Shown here piece after piece: positions 40,284-48,733 of a DNA stretch of 64,000 bases (within the stretch, counting starts at the first letter, position 1; each line of letters starts with the position of its first letter). The position numbers were made by a program, and so were the translations under genes. The DNA is from Rikenellaceae bacterium (GTDB lineage: Bacteria; Bacteroidota; Bacteroidia; Bacteroidales; Rikenellaceae): contig SUZL01000008.1 in the NCBI GenBank assembly GCA_015059925.1, positions 32,683-96,682 of the forward strand, in the 5' to 3' direction. Under the pieces are notes generated by a model. That model had not been told where the DNA came from. It worked only from the letters and a program-made list of their open reading frames with translations, and searched no databases.

Positions 40284-41075
40284 ATGAATAAATTTACTTG
40301 TGTGATTGTTATATTGGTTGCATTATTACAGGGGTGTGTCGAGTACCACCCCTACGATATGCATATCTCTGGTTCAAAGCAGGTAAACGCTATCAACATC
40401 ACACGCATCGAAGAGGCGTGCCACCGCAGGCAGCAGATACGTTTTGCCGTTGTGAGCGATTCGCAACGCTGGTACGATGAGCTGGAGGATGCGGTGGAGG
40501 ATATTTGCGAGCGCGACGATATAGATTTTGTGATTCACGCGGGCGATCTGACCGATTGGGGCCTAAGGAGCGAGTATGAGATGCAACGCGATATATTGAA
40601 TCGCTTGGATGTGCCGTATGTGTGCCTGATTGGCAACCACGACTGTCTGGGTACGGGAAAGAGGCTGTATGAGGAGATTTTCGGGCCGATGGACTTCGCC
40701 TTTACGGCTGGTGATGTGAGATTTATATGCCTTAACACCAACGCGCTGGAGTTTGACGAGCAGGAGCCGGTGCCCAATCTCGGATTTATGACCTATGAGC
40801 AGCACGCCTTCCCCGTGCAGGCCCGCCGAACGGTGGTGGCGATGCACGCCTATCCGCTTTGCGATCAGTTTCGTAATGACGAGGAGTTTCAGCAGCGACT
40901 GCGGCTCTTTCCCAATCTGCAATTCTGCGTTCACGGCCACGGCCACCGCTACCGCGAGGAGGATATCTTCGGCGATGGGGTGATCTACTACGAGTGCGCC
41001 AATGTCGAGAGCGAGGAGTATCTGGTATTTACAATTAACGACAAAGGGTATGAGTGCGAAAGAGTTTTTTATTAG
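40284..41075 (+). CDS. Calcineurin-like metallophosphoesterase lipoprotein
   Basis: A 263-residue lipoprotein (LLQGC, Cys18) with a calcineurin-like phosphoesterase domain. All five metal-binding blocks are seen: VVSDSQRW (with Gln where His is usual), HAGDLTDWG, LIGNHDCLG, VVAMHAYPLCD and VHGHGHRY. It would act in the periplasm on phosphomonoesters or diesters of unknown identity. The replacement of the usual DxH by DxQ in block 1 is seen in some active members. It starts at the base after the kinase stop and overlaps the next gene by 26 bp. Confidence 0.85.
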   Translation: MNKFTCVIVILVALLQGCVEYHPYDMHISGSKQVNAINITRIEEACHRRQQIRFAVVSDSQRWYDELEDAVEDICERDDIDFVIHAGDLTDWGLRSEYEMQRDILNRLDVPYVCLIGNHDCLGTGKRLYEEIFGPMDFAFTAGDVRFICLNTNALEFDEQEPVPNLGFMTYEQHAFPVQARRTVVAMHAYPLCDQFRNDEEFQQRLRLFPNLQFCVHGHGHRYREEDIFGDGVIYYECANVESEEYLVFTINDKGYECERVFY

Positions 41076-41703
41076 TCTGTTTACGCTTGCGCTCATTGCC
41101 TTTCCCTCGGCGGCTGCGGCTCGCGGGGGCAATCGCGGAGGCGACTACCGCGAGAATTTGCAATATGAGGGGTGGGCGCGACTGATCCCGACACACGTAA
41201 AATTGCAGTATGCCGGCGGTATGGGACTGCTCTCGGCGGGCGTGGGCTGGGACTACGGCAAGCGTGCCGAGTGGGAGACCGATCTGTTGTGGGGAGTGCT
41301 GCCTGCGCGCTATGCCGATGAGGCGCGAATGACCTTTACGCTTCGGCAGAACTACATTCCGTGGAGCGTGCGCATCGGACGAAGGGTTGATCTTGAGCCG
41401 CTGACGTGCGCGATGTACGTCAATGTGATCTCTGGTAATGAGTTCTGGAATCGTGAACCCGGGCGATACCCGCACGGCGAGAACGGATATTACTGCTTCT
41501 CCTCGCGAACGCGCGTGCATCTGAGCGTGGGGCAACGCCTGACGTTGCAGACACCAAATGCGGGAGCGATCAGGAGTCTGTCGCTCTACTACGAGTTTGG
41601 CGTGAATGATTTGATGCTGATCTCGAAGTTCAATAATAGCACGTTGGCCCTCTCCGACATAGTTCACTTCTCTGTCGGGGCCAAGATGCATATCTTCAAA
41701 TAG
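41050..41703 (+). CDS. Exported protein of unknown function, probable outer-membrane beta-barrel
   Basis: A 217-residue protein that I do not recognise. A signal peptide (about residues 1-24) ends AAAARG. The mature chain has alternating aromatic and polar strands such as VKLQYAGGMGLLSAGVGWDYG, WETDLLWGVLP and LSLYYEFGVNDLML. It ends HFSVGAKMHIFK, close to the usual outer-membrane C-terminal aromatic. This suggests a small 8-10-strand barrel. The start at 41050 overlaps the phosphoesterase by 26 bp and gives a clean signal peptide; the longer frame from 41002 does not. It is the last gene of the tatA-kinase-phosphoesterase operon. Confidence 0.65.
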   Translation: MSAKEFFISLFTLALIAFPSAAAARGGNRGGDYRENLQYEGWARLIPTHVKLQYAGGMGLLSAGVGWDYGKRAEWETDLLWGVLPARYADEARMTFTLRQNYIPWSVRIGRRVDLEPLTCAMYVNVISGNEFWNREPGRYPHGENGYYCFSSRTRVHLSVGQRLTLQTPNAGAIRSLSLYYEFGVNDLMLISKFNNSTLALSDIVHFSVGAKMHIFK

Positions 41704-41704
41704 G

Positions 41705-42619
41705 CTATTGCTCGGCGGGGGCTTTGTAATCCTTGCGAAGCGATATTCGCTCGGCCGTGGGGAAATCCGCGGGTACGGGTTGCGTAACCTTGCCCGTAGC
41801 TGCCCACTCCACACCGCGCAGCAGCAGCGTCTGGAAACCTACGCACTGCATCGCGGGGTTATTCTTGGCCGAGGGGCCGCAGTGGCCCAGCATCAGGTGG
41901 AAGATGCGAGCCTTGCCATAATCAACCGTAAATACCAATGGCTCCTCGCGGCCTGAGCCGCCCTTCGAGGCGTCGGCATAGCCCGAGTAGAGCAGATCCT
42001 TGATGTTGGCGGGGCCACGCATACGGTCGTACATCTCGTCGCGGGCGTGCATCCAATTGTCGGGCAGGCCCTTGGTGATGGGGTGGTCGGCCTTGCGGCA
42101 GTGCATCGGGTACTCGCGCTCGGAGCCGTGCGAGCCGCCCGGGCCCTTGCTTCGGTCGAGCGTGGGGCGGCCATCGACAAGGTAGTAGTAGGGGCCTGAT
42201 CGCTCATCACGATTCTCCCAGCCTCCGAGAGCGATAATGCGATTAAACTCCTCCCACTCGGCAAAGGCATTGTCGGCCGCGTGGTAGATCACAACGCCTC
42301 CTCCCTTACGCACAAACTCAAGGAATGCCTCGTCGGTCTTTGCGGGCCAGCGGTCGCCATTATAATCCAGCACTACGACGTCGTACTTGCTAAAATCGGG
42401 CGCAAACGAGCTCATATCGCCACCTGCGGGGGCGGTCAGCGTGATGTCGGCCTCGGCAAGGCCGGAGTTGTTGATGATCTGTTGCAGCACGAGGTGGCTC
42501 ACCTGCCAATTGTGGTTGTTCTGCCCCGATACGATAAGCGCCTTGATGGGCTTGCGTGAGTAGGTGGGAGCGATTGCCACCACCGCGAGGAGAGCGAGAA
42601 GGAGAAAAATTCGTTTCAT
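41705..42619 (-). CDS. ThuA-like domain protein, exported
   Basis: A 304-residue protein with a signal peptide (residues 1-18 or so) and a ThuA domain, a glutamine-amidotransferase-like fold often found with sugar-degradation genes. Family features are IKALIVSGQNNHNWQVS near residue 28, DVVVLDYNGDRWP near 85, GGGVVIYHAADNAFAEW near 111 and a C-terminal ARIFHLMLGHCGPS. The exact activity is unknown for most ThuA proteins; it is unlikely to be an amidotransferase since it is secreted. It converges with the tatA operon, leaving almost no gap, and has its own promoter. Confidence 0.88.
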   Translation of the reverse strand: MKRIFLLLALLAVVAIAPTYSRKPIKALIVSGQNNHNWQVSHLVLQQIINNSGLAEADITLTAPAGGDMSSFAPDFSKYDVVVLDYNGDRWPAKTDEAFLEFVRKGGGVVIYHAADNAFAEWEEFNRIIALGGWENRDERSGPYYYLVDGRPTLDRSKGPGGSHGSEREYPMHCRKADHPITKGLPDNWMHARDEMYDRMRGPANIKDLLYSGYADASKGGSGREEPLVFTVDYGKARIFHLMLGHCGPSAKNNPAMQCVGFQTLLLRGVEWAATGKVTQPVPADFPTAERISLRKDYKAPAEQ

Positions 42620-42637
42620 AAGATTGTATTATTTCTA

Positions 42638-42645
42638 CAAAGTTA
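42638..42645 (-). promoter_or_regulatory. -7 element TAACTTTG, ThuA gene promoter
   Basis: Exact consensus on the minus strand, 18 bp upstream of the ATG. Confidence 0.72.
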
Positions 42646-42663
42646 ATTTTTTTCTCCCTTAAT

Positions 42664-42696
42664 TAAAAAAATAGGGTGCCAATTTTGGCACCCTAT
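42664..42696 (-). terminator. Intrinsic terminator of groES-groEL
   Basis: ATAGGGTGCCAA pairs perfectly with TTGGCACCCTAT around two bases, followed by T-rich sequence on the minus strand. Confidence 0.9.
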
Positions 42697-42714
42697 CGTT
42701 ATCTTTCGGTCGGA

Positions 42715-44382
<1,668 letters not shown>

Positions 44383-44652
44383 TTAATAAACAGCCAGAAT
44401 ATCGTTCTGACGCATAATCAGGTAATCAACGCCGTCGATGTTGAGCTCCGTGCCGGCGAACTTGCCGTAGAGAACGGTGTCGCCCTCCTTAACCTCCATC
44501 TTGATCTCGGCGGTGCCGGGGCCTACGGCCACTACCTTACCCACGAGGGGCTTCTCCTTAGCTGTGTCGGGAATGAACAGACCACCTGCGGTCTTCTCCT
44601 CTGCCGGATTGGGCAATACCAATACGCGGTCTGAAAGCGGTTTGATTGTCAT
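44383..44652 (-). CDS. groES: 10 kDa co-chaperonin GroES
   Basis: An 89-residue co-chaperonin that caps the GroEL ring. It has the N-terminal [22 protein letters not shown] with the mobile loop ending [12 protein letters not shown], then VVAVGPG and the C-terminal [15 protein letters not shown]. It is the first gene of the operon. The upstream 200 bp holds two palindromes and has a TAATTTTG element well upstream, so expression control is probably complex. Confidence 0.98.
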   Translation of the reverse strand: MTIKPLSDRVLVLPNPAEEKTAGGLFIPDTAKEKPLVGKVVAVGPGTAEIKMEVKEGDTVLYGKFAGTELNIDGVDYLIMRQNDILAVY

Positions 44653-44740
44653 AGTCTCTTTATGTTTTAGTTTGTTAATTGTTTTCTGTTTGGTTTTCTC
44701 GCGCCTTTTCGGGGCGACGCTACATTATGAGCAACAGATG

Positions 44741-44759
44741 TGCCAAACCCGATTTGGCA
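44741..44759. promoter_or_regulatory. Palindrome TGCCAAA-n5-TTTGGCA upstream of groES
   Basis: A perfect 7-bp inverted repeat around CCCGA, 89 bp before the groES ATG. On the minus strand its TTTG lies about 20 bp upstream of TAATGTAG, a weak second promoter candidate, so the palindrome could be an operator over a -33 element. Confidence 0.5.
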
Positions 44760-44766
44760 TATAATT

Positions 44767-44795
44767 ATGACACATCGCTCCTCGCGGGGTGTCAT
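44767..44795. promoter_or_regulatory. Inverted repeat ATGACAC/GTGTCAT upstream of groES
   Basis: A perfect 7-bp inverted repeat with a 15-bp loop. TGTCATTTTGTCA at 44790-44802 adds a second TGTCA copy. If transcription starts near 44866, this and the neighbouring palindrome would form hairpins in a leader of about 210 nt. Confidence 0.45.
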
Positions 44796-44872
44796 TTTGT
44801 CAGTCGGAGGACATAATTTCTGCCTAAAGGTGAGTATTCTGCCACACAAGACGTAAAGTTTGCAAAATTATT

Positions 44873-44880
44873 TTTAATTT
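44873..44880 (-). promoter_or_regulatory. -7 element TAATTTTG, possible groES promoter
   Basis: Exact consensus on the minus strand, but about 220 bp upstream of the groES ATG. Confidence 0.5.
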
Positions 44881-44902
44881 TATCCGATTTTTGCGATTAA
44901 AT

Positions 44903-46624
44903 ATGAAAAAACTACTTATACTCCCATTTTTTATGCTTTTTGCGATGCTGTGGAGCGCTTCGGCCCAGAGCATCGATTTTGATGCCGTGGCTTCGCATCC
45001 GCGTCTGATAATTAAGCAGGGCGACATCGGCGCAATCAACTCTCGTCGCACGCAATCCGCGGCGGCTCGCCTTACGCACGATCGCATTGTGGCCGAGGCT
45101 GAGCGCATCATAGGAGAGGCAACGCTGGAGTACGCCCTGAAGGGCGATCGCCTGACGGAGCTGACGGATGAGTTGCTGCGAAGGGTATTTTATCTCTCGT
45201 ATGCCTACCTTACGACCGACGATAGTCGCTACGCATCGCGTGCCGAGCGCGAGATGCTTGCGGTGAGCGGCTGGGAGGAGTGGAATGAGCGTAATCTGGA
45301 GGATCTCTCGCAGCTTACTCTCGCTCTGGCAGTCGGATACGACTGGCTCTATCGCGCGCTGCCCGTTCATTCGCGCAGTATCATCGGTACGGCCATCTAC
45401 GAGAAGTCTTTGCAGAAGGTGGAGGGAGTATCGTTCGAGGGCGAGAATGCTATGGCGGCCGTGGGTATGATCTACGGCGCGCTGGCTACGCTGGAGCGTG
45501 CGCCCGAGTTCTGCCGCGCTATGGTGGAGCGTTGTGCGGCGGCTATGCCGTCGTTGCTCGAACGCTATGCCGACGATGGGGCATTCCAGACCGATGCCGA
45601 GCATTGGCAACGAAATACGGAGGCTACGGTTCTGCTGGCGGCGGCTCTGGAGTCGGCCGTAGGTAACGATATGGGTGCTTCGTCGCACAGAGGATTTATG
45701 CTCTCGTCGTTGCTGATGACCAATCTGGTAGCTCCGTCGGGCAAGACCTTCAACTTCTATGGTGTTGGCGAGAGGGCCGTTGCAGAGCCTGTGAAATATT
45801 GGTTTATAGGCCACAATCAGCAGCCGTGGCTGGCCAGCGCCGATGAGCAGTTGGCCGCCGAGGGGCAGATCAGAGAGGATTATCAGCTGCCGCTCTATAT
45901 GTTCTTCTCCTCATCGCTCGATATGAACAAGAGCGCAAAACGACGCGAGAACAATTGGCTCAACGACGGCTCGATGCCGCTCTACATCTATCGTAGCGGC
46001 TGGGAGAGCAAGAGCGATACCTACTTCGCAATCAAGGGTGGCGAGGCCTCGGCCGAGAGCAAGCGGGCCGATGCGGGAGCATTTGTCTATGAGCGCGATG
46101 GCGTGCGCTGGGCCACACTCGACGGCGAGCCCTACAACACCATCTCGTTCAATGGCGACTATCTCGGCTCTGCGGGCCGTTCGACAATCCGCGAGGTGCA
46201 ACTCTCGGCGCGTCGTCACGGAGTCATTGCCGACCTTACGCCGAAGTATGCCAAGCGCGCCTCGAAGGTTGAGCGCACGGCGGTGATTGACAAGAATGAC
46301 TTCCTCACCATAACCGACCACATCGAGAACGGCTCACAGGCCTCGACCATCGAGTGGTCGATCGTAACCGACGCTGCAGCCGAGGTTACGGCGCCCAATA
46401 CGATTGTGCTGCGCAAGGATGGCAAGAGCCTCTTCCTGCGTGTGCGTACGCGCCTTGCGGCCGATGCCAAGGTGTGGGAGTCGGAGGGTGGCCTGAGACG
46501 TGTGGGCTTTGTGATGGATATGCGCTCGGGTGCCGTGGCCGACATCGAAGTGTCGCTCACGGGTGAGCGCGCGAAGGGTATCTCGCTGCCGAAACTCAAT
46601 ATCCTGCGTAAACTCCGTAAGTAA
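44903..46624 (+). CDS. Heparinase II/III-family exported protein
   Basis: A 573-residue protein with a signal peptide (cut after SASA). It has an alpha/alpha toroid (about residues 25-320) with LSQLTLALAVGYDWLYRALP and DGAFQTDAEHWQRNTEATVLLAAALESAVG, then a C-terminal beta-sandwich (about 330-573). This is the layout of heparinase II/III lyases. The toroid segment corresponding to the usual GYWxYG-type motif reads EHWQRNTE, without the aromatic residues, and the WNQV-type motif is not clear, so it is diverged and may have an altered substrate or no lyase activity. ATG 44903 is preferred; 44891 is an alternative. An acyltransferase gene follows after 12 bp. Confidence 0.75.
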   Translation: MKKLLILPFFMLFAMLWSASAQSIDFDAVASHPRLIIKQGDIGAINSRRTQSAAARLTHDRIVAEAERIIGEATLEYALKGDRLTELTDELLRRVFYLSYAYLTTDDSRYASRAEREMLAVSGWEEWNERNLEDLSQLTLALAVGYDWLYRALPVHSRSIIGTAIYEKSLQKVEGVSFEGENAMAAVGMIYGALATLERAPEFCRAMVERCAAAMPSLLERYADDGAFQTDAEHWQRNTEATVLLAAALESAVGNDMGASSHRGFMLSSLLMTNLVAPSGKTFNFYGVGERAVAEPVKYWFIGHNQQPWLASADEQLAAEGQIREDYQLPLYMFFSSSLDMNKSAKRRENNWLNDGSMPLYIYRSGWESKSDTYFAIKGGEASAESKRADAGAFVYERDGVRWATLDGEPYNTISFNGDYLGSAGRSTIREVQLSARRHGVIADLTPKYAKRASKVERTAVIDKNDFLTITDHIENGSQASTIEWSIVTDAAAEVTAPNTIVLRKDGKSLFLRVRTRLAADAKVWESEGGLRRVGFVMDMRSGAVADIEVSLTGERAKGISLPKLNILRKLRK

Positions 46625-46636
46625 TTGAAATTGACG

Positions 46637-47818
46637 ATGAGATCGAATTCAGCCCCACAGTCGGTGAATTTTGCCGACACTAAGCCCCACTACGAACTGC
46701 TCGACGGCCTGCGTGGTGTGGCGGCATTGCTGGTACTGGTGTATCACATCTTCGAGGGCTTTGCCTTTGCCGAGTCGGTCAATGGCGAGGGCGGCGGCCT
46801 TATCACGACGCTCAATCACGGCCATATTGCCGTCGATTTCTTCTTCATCCTCTCGGGTTTTGTGATCAGCTACGCCTACGATGAGCGTTGGGGACGAATG
46901 ACGATCGGAGGCTTCTTCAAGCGTCGTCTGATACGCCTGCAACCGATGATTGTGCTGGGTGCGGCAATTGGCGCGGCGGCATTCTTCGCGGGAGGCTTCG
47001 AGCGTTGGGACGGTAGCGTAGCGCCCGTGCAGTGGGTGATGGTGGCGATGTTGCTGTCGATGTTTATGATCCCCGCCCTGCCCGGCTGTCAGTACGAGGT
47101 GCGCGGCAATGGCGAGATGTTTCCGCTGAACGGCCCTGCGTGGTCGCTATTTTTCGAGTATATCGGCAATATCCTCTATGCACTCTTCATCCGTCGTCTC
47201 TCGACTCGCGCGCTGGCGTGGCTGACAGCGGCGTTGGGCGTGCTGCACGCGTGGTTTTTTGTCGGGAATCTCTCGGGCTACGATAGTGTGGGCGTGGGGT
47301 GGACCATCGACGCGGTGAACTTCTGGGGCGGCGTGGTGCGTATGCTCTTCCCCTTTACGATGGGTATGCTCGTGGCGCGTACCTTCTCGCCGCGTAAAAT
47401 CAAGGGGGCGTTCTGGATCTGCTCGGCTATATTGATGGCGGTCTTTGCTGTGCCCTACATCGCGTCGTCGGGCAAGCCGAGCCTTAATAGCCTCTACGAG
47501 GTTGTCTGCATAGCGATCGTTTTTCCCGCGGTGGTGTGGATAGGTGCCTCGGGCCGTGGCGAGGGTGTGTCGGGGCGTATAAACAGTCTCTTGGGAGAGT
47601 TGTCGTATCCGCTCTATATCGTTCACTATCCGATAATGTATCTCTTCTATGCGTGGCTTATCGAGAACCGCTATTATACGCTGGGACAGACGCTCGGCGT
47701 GTCGGCGTTGGTCGTAGGCTCGAGTATCCTGTTGGCCTACGCCTGCCTGAAGCTCTATGACGAGCCCGTAAGACGATGGCTTGCCGCGAGGTTTGTCGGA
47801 AATCAGAAGCGAAATTAG
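46637..47818 (+). CDS. Acyltransferase-3 (OafA/YrhL-type) membrane protein
   Basis: A 393-residue inner-membrane protein with about ten helices. The N-terminal HYELLDGLRGVAALLVLVYHIFEGFAF and then HGHIAVDFFFILSGFVISYAYD are the hallmark motifs of acyltransferase family 3. The RRLIRLQPMI segment is also conserved. The members acetylate sugars of O-antigen, capsule or peptidoglycan, using the conserved His in YH and the Arg pair. It lies 12 bp after the heparinase-like gene and probably shares its transcript. The ATG at 46637 is preferred over the in-frame TTG at 46625. Confidence 0.9.
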   Translation: MRSNSAPQSVNFADTKPHYELLDGLRGVAALLVLVYHIFEGFAFAESVNGEGGGLITTLNHGHIAVDFFFILSGFVISYAYDERWGRMTIGGFFKRRLIRLQPMIVLGAAIGAAAFFAGGFERWDGSVAPVQWVMVAMLLSMFMIPALPGCQYEVRGNGEMFPLNGPAWSLFFEYIGNILYALFIRRLSTRALAWLTAALGVLHAWFFVGNLSGYDSVGVGWTIDAVNFWGGVVRMLFPFTMGMLVARTFSPRKIKGAFWICSAILMAVFAVPYIASSGKPSLNSLYEVVCIAIVFPAVVWIGASGRGEGVSGRINSLLGELSYPLYIVHYPIMYLFYAWLIENRYYTLGQTLGVSALVVGSSILLAYACLKLYDEPVRRWLAARFVGNQKRN

Positions 47819-47823
47819 ATATG

Positions 47824-47851
47824 ACGCAGGGCTGTGGCCTTGCGTTTTTTG
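47824..47851 (+). terminator. Terminator after the acyltransferase gene
   Basis: ACGCAGG pairs with CCTTGCGT, followed by six T residues. Confidence 0.75.
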
Positions 47852-47955
47852 TGGGATTGGCTACTGCGCAAACCTGCGTTCGCTCCGCTTAACGCCTTTC
47901 CCCTCTGCTCGCCGCAGGGGCACCGTCAAAGGTGGAAAAGCCATTACTTGCAATG
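47852..47955. other. Intergenic stretch without a recognisable gene
   Basis: About 100 bp with a small inverted repeat (CCCCTCTGC and GCAGGGG near 47900-47920). It leads into the long hairpin at 47956. I see no ORF or promoter consensus. Confidence 0.4.
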
Positions 47956-48013
47956 CTTTCTTTGTTATGTATCTCCATTCAAACACGTTTGAGGTGATAC
48001 AAAACAAAGAAAG
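47956..48013. repeat. 58-nt near-perfect hairpin next to tRNA-His
   Basis: CTTTCTTTGTT (47956-47966) pairs with AACAAAGAAAG (48003-48013), TGTATC with GATACA, and CAAAC with GTTTG. Together this gives about 22 paired positions with one A/A bulge and a 2-nt loop. Its right arm overlaps the end of the tRNA-His terminator on the minus strand. Confidence 0.75.
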
Positions 48014-48044
48014 TCGCACAATTTACATTGTACGACTTTTCTAC
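48010..48044 (-). terminator. Terminator downstream of tRNA-His
   Basis: AAGTCG-ACAAT pairs with ATTGT-CGACTT (one mismatched pair), followed on the minus strand by TTTCTTTG. Confidence 0.75.
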
Positions 48045-48049
48045 CTTTG

Positions 48050-48124
48050 GGTGGAAGATGGGATTCGAACCCACGACCTTCGGAACCACAATCCGTCACT
48101 CTAACCGACTGAGCTACATCCACC
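48050..48124 (-). tRNA. tRNA-His (anticodon GTG)
   Basis: The minus strand folds as a tRNA. The acceptor stem is GTGGATG/CTTCCAC with one T/T mismatch, the D arm is GCTC-GAGT, and the anticodon loop TTGTGGT gives GTG for histidine. The T arm has TTCGAAT. An extra G at position -1 faces C73, the identity signal of tRNA-His. CCA is not encoded. It has its own promoter and terminator. Confidence 0.95.
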
Positions 48125-48128
48125 ATAT

Positions 48129-48148
48129 CGATTTGATCTCTCAAATCG
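48129..48148 (-). promoter_or_regulatory. Perfect hairpin in the tRNA-His leader
   Basis: CGATTTGA and TCAAATCG are exact reverse complements around TCTC. The hairpin lies between the promoter -7 element and the tRNA 5' end, so it would form the very start of the precursor, ahead of the RNase P site. Confidence 0.6.
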
Positions 48149-48153
48149 GTGTG

Positions 48154-48161
48154 CAAATATA
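48154..48161 (-). promoter_or_regulatory. -7 element TATATTTG, tRNA-His promoter
   Basis: Exact consensus on the minus strand, about 30 bp upstream of the tRNA. Confidence 0.75.
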
Positions 48162-48296
48162 GATGGTTTCGCTCGTTTTTCCAAATAAAAACCGAAAAAT
48201 ATTGATAAAAGATGATTTTTTCGCATATCTATGGCGGTAACGGCGCAGCTGTGCGAGAAAATTCGTATATTGTGAAAACATTAAAATCGGAATAAT

Positions 48297-48689
48297 ATGA
48301 GATACGGAATTCTTCTTATTGCAATCGTGCTTGGTTTGGCGTCGTGCGCTCCGACGCGGACGATGCGCGTGAAGTATCGTTCGCTCGATGTGGAGACGTT
48401 CGAGAAGTATATCGCGCGCGAGAATGTGCTTTTGGTTGATGTGCGCACCGCCGAGGAGTTTGCCGCAGGGCATATCGTGGGCGTGGATGATAATCTGGAT
48501 GTGCGCAGCGCTACCTTCTTTAACGACTACCAGCGTCTGCCGAAGGATCGCCCCATTGCGGTATATTGCCGAGGCGGCGGCCGCAGCAAGCAGGTGGCGG
48601 GCGTGTTGGCCGGCAACGGGTATAATGTTGTCGAGCTCAGCGGAGGCTACAATAGTTGGGTTGAGGCCGGAAAGGCTACCGAGAAATAA
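48297..48689 (+). CDS. Rhodanese-like domain lipoprotein
   Basis: A 130-residue lipoprotein (LASC, Cys17) with one rhodanese domain. The active-site loop is Cys91 in AVYCRGGGRSKQVAG, preceded by the conserved LLVDVRTAEEFAAGHI near residue 45. The active Cys is present, so sulfurtransferase activity is possible, with a periplasmic substrate that cannot be named. It has no exact promoter consensus; TATATTGT lies about 28 bp upstream. It is monocistronic with a bidirectional terminator after it. Confidence 0.88.
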   Translation: MRYGILLIAIVLGLASCAPTRTMRVKYRSLDVETFEKYIARENVLLVDVRTAEEFAAGHIVGVDDNLDVRSATFFNDYQRLPKDRPIAVYCRGGGRSKQVAGVLAGNGYNVVELSGGYNSWVEAGKATEK

Positions 48690-48721
48690 AAAAAAGCTGC
48701 CCGTACAGGCAGCTTTTTTTA
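48688..48721. terminator. Bidirectional terminator after the rhodanese gene
   Basis: AAAGCTGCC and GGCAGCTTT pair around CGTACA, with A and T runs on both sides. Confidence 0.9.
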
Positions 48722-48733
48722 TAGGAGAATCCC

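Larger units (their letters stand above)
44653..44890. other. Divergent intergenic region between groES and the heparinase-like gene
   Basis: About 240 bp without an ORF. It holds the palindrome at 44741-44759, the inverted repeat at 44767-44795 and a TAATTTTG promoter element for groES at 44873-44880. Forward, TAAAGTTTG near 44863 is a promoter-like sequence with one extra spacer base. CIRCE (TTAGCACTC/GAGTGCTAA) is absent. Confidence 0.6.

Noticed and set aside
44653..44890. CIRCE/HrcA operator upstream of groES
   Set aside because: The CIRCE consensus arms TTAGCACTC and GAGTGCTAA are absent. Other palindromes are reported instead.
48050..48124. tRNA-His as the attachment site of an integrated element
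   Set aside because: No integrase gene lies beside it and no second copy of the tRNA 3' end is visible in the window.
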